Shown here piece by piece: positions 60,719-64,000 of a stretch of 64,000 nucleotides of DNA. The notes below the pieces were generated by a model that worked only from the letters and a program-made list of their open reading frames with translations, did not search any database and was not told the origin of the DNA. The position numbers were made by a program, and so were the translations under genes. Position 1 is the first letter of the stretch. Each line of letters starts with the position of its first letter. The stretch comes from CAWIXB01 sp963839955 (GTDB lineage: Bacteria; Actinomycetota; Actinomycetes; JACCUZ01), in assembly GCA_963839955.1 (NCBI GenBank), contig CAWIXB010000001.1, positions 3,685,071-3,749,070 of the forward strand, read 5' to 3'.

Positions 60719-61115
60719 TCAGCCGCCGGCGGATGCCTTCCAGTCGACCAACTGGACGATGACCCCATTGGGATCGCGTACCTGGAAGGCGCGCTCGCCC
60801 CAGTCCTCCTCGGTGAGCGGCATGGTGATGGCGACGCCCTCGTCCTGGAGCCGGTTGAGCTCCCCTTCGAGGTCGTCGACGACGAACGCGAGGATCAGAC
60901 CGGCCGCATGCACGTCCCGCTGGTCGGCGGGGAGTGTCGGGAGGCCCCGGCGCAGGAACACGACGTTGACCCCCGCGTCCGGTCGGCCGACCGAGGCGAA
61001 CCCGTCGGCGGCCATCTCCTCGTGGAAGCCGAAGTGCTCGACGAGGAAACGAACTGGATGCGGCAACGTCCTCGACGTTGAGCGACACGGCGGATGACGT
61101 GATCTTCACTCGCAC
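60719..61115 (-). pseudogene. VOC-family (glyoxalase-like) gene with a single-base frameshift
   Basis: Two frames together encode one VOC protein. The upstream frame starts at 61115 or 61109 with VKITSSAVSLNVEDVAASS. The downstream frame continues FLVEHFGFHEEMAADGFASV, later GVNVVFLRRGLPTL, LILAFVVDDLEGELNRLQDE and FQVRDPNGVIVQLVDW. Removing one A of the AA at 61052-61053 restores ASSRFLVEHFGF, exactly the family pattern. Without it the only start for the second part is a TTG inside the domain. This is either a genuine inactivating insertion or a sequencing error. It lies divergent to the TetR gene and may be its target. Confidence 0.85.
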
Positions 61116-61148
61116 TCCCAGGGTGGTCAGGTGTGAATGATTACGCCG

Positions 61149-61178
61149 TACATCGTACGACGTACGAAGTACGATGTA
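61149..61178. promoter_or_regulatory. Operator: perfect inverted repeat upstream of TetR gene
   Basis: TACATCGTAC and GTACGATGTA are perfect 10-base arms with a 10-base spacer that itself contains ACGTACG. This is a textbook TetR-type operator, lying 12 bases upstream of the chosen regulator start and between it and the divergent VOC gene. It probably mediates autorepression and control of both directions. Confidence 0.88.
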
Positions 61179-61189
61179 AAGTCCAGATC

Positions 61190-61969
61190 GTGAAGAATGT
61201 TGCGGTGGCGTCCGAACGCACCAGTGCCGGCGACCCGGCGCGCACCCTGGGACTGCTCTGGCGAGACCCGGCCGCCGTGCCGCGGCGCGGCCCGGCGCGA
61301 GCCCTGGAACTCGATGCTGTCCTGGCCGCGGCGACCGGTCTGGCCGACCAGCAGGGGATGGAGGCCGTGACGATGCGGCGGGTCGCGCAGGCGCTCGGCG
61401 TGGGGACGATGACGCTCTACACGTACGTGCCGGGAAAGGCGGAACTGCTCGACCTCATGCTGGACGCCGCGTACGCCCGGATGCCGCGCGCCGACACCAC
61501 GGGACGGCCGTGGCGGGAGCGCCTGGTGACGGTCGCGGAGGAGAACCGAGCGCTGTACGACGCCCATCCCTGGGCTGCCAACGTGTCCACCCTGCGACCC
61601 CCGCTCGGCCCGGGGATGATGGCGAAGTACGAGCACGAGCTTGCCGCGCTCGACGGACTGGACCTCGACGATGTCGAGATGGACGACTGCCTGGCCATGG
61701 TGCTGAGTTTCGTCCAGGCGTCCTCCCGCGACGCCGTGGACGCCCGTGCCGCCCGGCAGGACAGTGCCCTGGACGACGAGCAGTGGTGGGCCGCCAACGC
61801 CCCGCTGCTCGCCCGCGTCCTCGACGAGCGGACATATCCGCTCGCTACCCGCGTGGGCAGCGCTGCCGGTGCTGCCCACCGCAGCGCGCACGACCCCGAC
61901 CACGCCTACCGGTTCGGCCTGAACCGACTTCTCGACGGGCTATCTGCCTTGATCAGCAAACACCGATGA
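61190..61969 (+). CDS. TetR/AcrR-family transcriptional regulator
   Basis: A protein of about 259 residues. The N-terminal DNA-binding domain (about 35-85) reads LELDAVLAAATGLADQQGME, AVTMRRVAQALGVGTMTLYT and YVPGKAELLDLMLD, a complete TetR helix-turn-helix. The C-terminal ligand domain has W and D/E-rich helices (LDLDDVEMDDCLAMVLSFVQ). GTG at 61190 lies just after a perfect operator dyad; an ATG at 61133 would place the operator inside the gene, and GTG at 61205 is an alternative. It is followed by a DHFR-like gene 43 bases on, likely in its regulon. Confidence 0.9.
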   Translation: MKNVAVASERTSAGDPARTLGLLWRDPAAVPRRGPARALELDAVLAAATGLADQQGMEAVTMRRVAQALGVGTMTLYTYVPGKAELLDLMLDAAYARMPRADTTGRPWRERLVTVAEENRALYDAHPWAANVSTLRPPLGPGMMAKYEHELAALDGLDLDDVEMDDCLAMVLSFVQASSRDAVDARAARQDSALDDEQWWAANAPLLARVLDERTYPLATRVGSAAGAAHRSAHDPDHAYRFGLNRLLDGLSALISKHR

Positions 61970-62012
61970 GATTGGGTGCGCGCGTCCCTGACAACGACGA
62001 AAGGAAACAGCA

Positions 62013-62618
62013 ATGGGCAAGGCGATCATGGGTTGCGCGGCGGTGTCGGTCGACGGCTACATCGCTTACGACGATGGCCAGATCGGGTCCTTGTTCGACT
62101 GGCTGTCGGGTGGCGACGTCGAATGGAAATGGTCCGAGTCCGACGAGCAGGCGTTGCGCAGCACGCAGGCGTCCAAGGACTTCATGCAATCCGTCTACAC
62201 CGACATCGGCGCGGTCATCATGGGGCGGAACACGTTCGATCAGACGAACGGCTGGGACGGCGTACCGGCATCGGGTGATCACGTCTTCGTCGTGACCCAT
62301 GAGGCGCCGACGAACTGGGAGTATGCGGACACCGCACCGTTCACGTTCGTCACCGACGGGGTCGAATCCGCCATCAAGCAGGCACGCGACTTCTGCGGCG
62401 ACCGGATCGTCGACGTCGCGGCTGGTCAGATCGGCGGGCAGGCACTCCGGCTCGGCCTGATCGACCAGATCGTGATGAACGTCGTGCCGGTCGTCTTCGG
62501 TGGCGGCAGGCCGTTCTTCGGCGCCATGGGACCCGGCGACAACGTCACGCTTGGCAACCCGTCCCGCGTGGCCCAGGGCAACCGGGTCACGCACCTGCTC
62601 TATGACGTCGAGCACTGA
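62013..62618 (+). CDS. Dihydrofolate-reductase-like (RibD C-terminal family) protein
   Basis: A 201-residue protein with the RibD-C/DHFR-like fold: MGCAAVSVDGYIAYDDGQIG, VIMGRNTFDQTNGW, HVFVVTHEAPTNW, DVAAGQIGGQALRLGLIDQI, and VMNVVPVVFGGGRPFFGAM at the end. It probably binds NADPH, and its reaction is unknown. These genes are often paired with TetR-type regulators in actinobacteria, as here. ATG at 62013 has AAAGGAAACAGCA upstream. Confidence 0.92.
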   Translation: MGKAIMGCAAVSVDGYIAYDDGQIGSLFDWLSGGDVEWKWSESDEQALRSTQASKDFMQSVYTDIGAVIMGRNTFDQTNGWDGVPASGDHVFVVTHEAPTNWEYADTAPFTFVTDGVESAIKQARDFCGDRIVDVAAGQIGGQALRLGLIDQIVMNVVPVVFGGGRPFFGAMGPGDNVTLGNPSRVAQGNRVTHLLYDVEH

Positions 62619-62675
62619 CCGCGGACGCGACGAAGCTGCGGGACGTCAGACCATGGCGTGGAGCGGCGACAAGAC

Positions 62676-63251
62676 TCAGCCCGTGAACTGAACGAGATCC
62701 GCACAGAAGTCGCGACCCGCGGTGTCGGTCCGACCCTTCTCCTTGACCGCGCCGAGGTCTTCGAGGAACTCGTCGTCGGACGGGTCGGTCGGTGTGCCGC
62801 CGTGGTCGATGAGAATCGCGAAGGAGAACAGCCCGGCGTTGACGAAGAGTCTCTTGCCATCGGCCCCGTAGAACTTCTCGTTCCCGGTCGACGTGACGAG
62901 GATGGTCAGCGTCCCGTCACCGTTGTCCGTGATGCGCTGATCCCGGTCGTTCAGCGTTGCTTCGCGGGTGAAGGTCTTGCCGGTTGCCAGATTCGTCCAA
63001 CTGTCCGTGAAGCGGCTGTTCGAAGCGAAATGGATCAAGCCTTCCGGACCGCGGGACTTTGCACTGAAGTGAAAGTCACCTTCGTGCTCGAACAGCACCT
63101 CTGAGATACCGCAGAAGTCCTCGAGAACCTCTGAGAACGACTCGTGTTCATGCCCATTCTCGAGCGGCCGCGCATGTGCCGGCAACGCAGTAGCCGCAAC
63201 GACCGATAGCGCCAGTCCCCCAACCAAACCGAGCATGCCTGACAGCTTCAT
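62676..63251 (-). CDS. Secreted protein of unknown function
   Basis: A 191-residue exported protein. The signal peptide (KLSGMLGLVGGLALSVVAAT, cleavage after AHA, about residue 27) is followed by a predicted beta-rich domain: EDFCGISEVLFEHEGDFHFS, FTDSWTNLATGKTFTREATL, RITDNGDGTLTILVTSTG and FCADLVQFTG. Two cysteines, one near each end of the mature chain, could pair. Similar secreted proteins occur in soil actinobacteria, with unknown role. ATG at 63251 has GGGGAGGGG upstream. Confidence 0.75.
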   Translation of the reverse strand: MKLSGMLGLVGGLALSVVAATALPAHARPLENGHEHESFSEVLEDFCGISEVLFEHEGDFHFSAKSRGPEGLIHFASNSRFTDSWTNLATGKTFTREATLNDRDQRITDNGDGTLTILVTSTGNEKFYGADGKRLFVNAGLFSFAILIDHGGTPTDPSDDEFLEDLGAVKEKGRTDTAGRDFCADLVQFTG

Positions 63252-63289
63252 GCTTAACCCCTCCCCGCGACGCTGAATGCGCGCGACGC

Positions 63290-63891
63290 GATCGCATCGT
63301 GCTCCCAGCCGGCGTTTCGGTCAACACAAACCAGCGAGACAGCAGGTCGCTTCGTGTACGCGGTCACCGAGCGACAGAAAGTGCAGCACAACGTGACAGA
63401 AGCGCGCTCTGGACCTTTCGAGTTCGTCGGCGCTGAACTCCCGCCCACGTGCATGGCAATAGGCGACGAGGAACCGCTCAGTGTCCTCGAGGGTGGCTAG
63501 CTCGTCCGCTTGACAGTCGAAGACAGCGCGGCTGCGAAGCCGACGAGGACGGCTTCGCTATCGGCCACCTCGTTGAGGTTGACGACACGGCCCTCGGGAC
63601 ACGGCCACAGCCCGTCCTCGACGTGGTTCCAGGCCGCCCACGACGGCGTCGGGTCGAGCCCCGGCACCTCGGCCGGCCGGGGGGCCAGCTTGATCAGCCG
63701 CGCGAACGCTTCAGCGAAGGCTAGGCCGCGTGGTCCACGCTCGGGAGCAAGGCGCCCGCGGGGAAGTAGGTCTCCGCGCTTGCGACGTCCGCGCCGATCT
63801 GAAGATCTCACCCCGCCGGAGGGCTGCCGAGATGCTCCATGCACCACTGGGCAAGCCGGGCAGGATCCACGGCAAGTGCGCGTGGTGACAT
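63290..63891 (-). pseudogene. Decayed phosphotransferase (aminoglycoside phosphotransferase-like) gene
   Basis: Fragments of one APH-type kinase lie in order on the minus strand in different frames. From the ATG at 63891 comes ALAVDPARLAQWCMEHLGSP and PAGEIFRS-like sequence. A large gap in the family sequence is then followed by AETYFPAGALLPSVDHAA, stop. In another frame comes FAEAFARLIKLAPRPAEVPG, LDPTPSWAAWNHVEDGLWPC and VVNLNEVADSE. After another frame change comes LATLEDTERFLVAYCHARGR with EFSADELE. The catalytic HGDxxxxN and DWD motifs are missing. I infer a pseudogene with several deletions and frameshifts. The family call is from remembered patterns. Confidence 0.6.
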
Positions 63892-64000
63892 CTGAGCATC
63901 GTCACATGGGCTGGTGATGCCGGAGCGGAGAGACGTCGCGTCAGCTCCGCCCGTGCGGCCGGATGCTTGGGCAGGTCAGATAGGTGGAGACGAGGGGACT
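63892..64000. other. Window end without recognised gene
   Basis: No coding or RNA feature can be supported in the last 109 bases. They would contain whatever preceded the decayed phosphotransferase gene. Confidence 0.4.

Overview
The window comes from a very GC-rich actinobacterium. The closest fit is the Propionibacteriales/Nocardioidaceae type. The evidence is a conservon (CvnABCD), the FhaA-FhaB-PstP-RodA-PbpA-PknA-PknB block followed by a class E sortase/DUF881 operon and crgA, a proteasome activator (Bpa) ending in GQYL, an F420-type oxidoreductase and a mycothiol-dependent isomerase-fold protein. The first 49 kb is mostly core chromosome of the kind found near oriC. The last 14 kb is accessory.

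Layout. 0-1.3 kb holds a decayed TPR (TTC38-like) gene between two inverted copies of a palindromic repeat. 1.35-4.5 kb is a TPP riboswitch driving a YkoE-YkoD-YkoC thiamine-precursor ECF transporter. 4.5-10.7 kb has a DUF2236 protein, a YceI protein and a complete conservon. 10.9-20.3 kb carries housekeeping genes: quinone oxidoreductase, GNAT, bpa, two small membrane proteins, HAD phosphatase, serS, two PAP2 proteins (one fused to a lipid kinase), pheA and DUF4446. 20.4-30.7 kb has a Tat-exported sulfatase, a SoxR/SDR/QueA-like cluster, arcA, a SEC-C protein, an anti-sigma-type ATPase, a glycerophosphodiesterase and an Fpg/Nei glycosylase. A tRNA-Leu(CAG) at 31 kb precedes the cell-growth kinase block (31.2-39.8 kb), which faces the pabA/trpG-sortase-DUF881 operon, crgA, rhomboid, cyclophilin and a DUF5324-like protein. 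45-50 kb has PspC, an F420-type oxidoreductase, hemerythrin and a secreted zinc metalloprotease.

50.2-57.7 kb is one tightly coupled operon encoding an actinobacterial type IV secretion channel: VirB4-like ATPase, VirB6-like and VirB8/TcpC-like proteins, a cell-wall hydrolase and small membrane proteins. No relaxase, coupling protein or integrase is visible, so it is either the transfer module of an integrative element lying outside the window or a stranded one. The remainder holds a secreted M20 peptidase, a secreted protein of unknown function, a VOC gene broken by one extra base, a TetR regulator with a clear operator, a DHFR-like protein, a secreted unknown protein and a decayed phosphotransferase pseudogene.

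The most unusual item is a dispersed hairpin repeat of about 80 bp in four copies (318, 1221, 15095 and 44979). Its stem shows compensatory changes between copies, and all copies sit at gene ends or between genes. All family assignments come from reading motifs by eye, without database searches.
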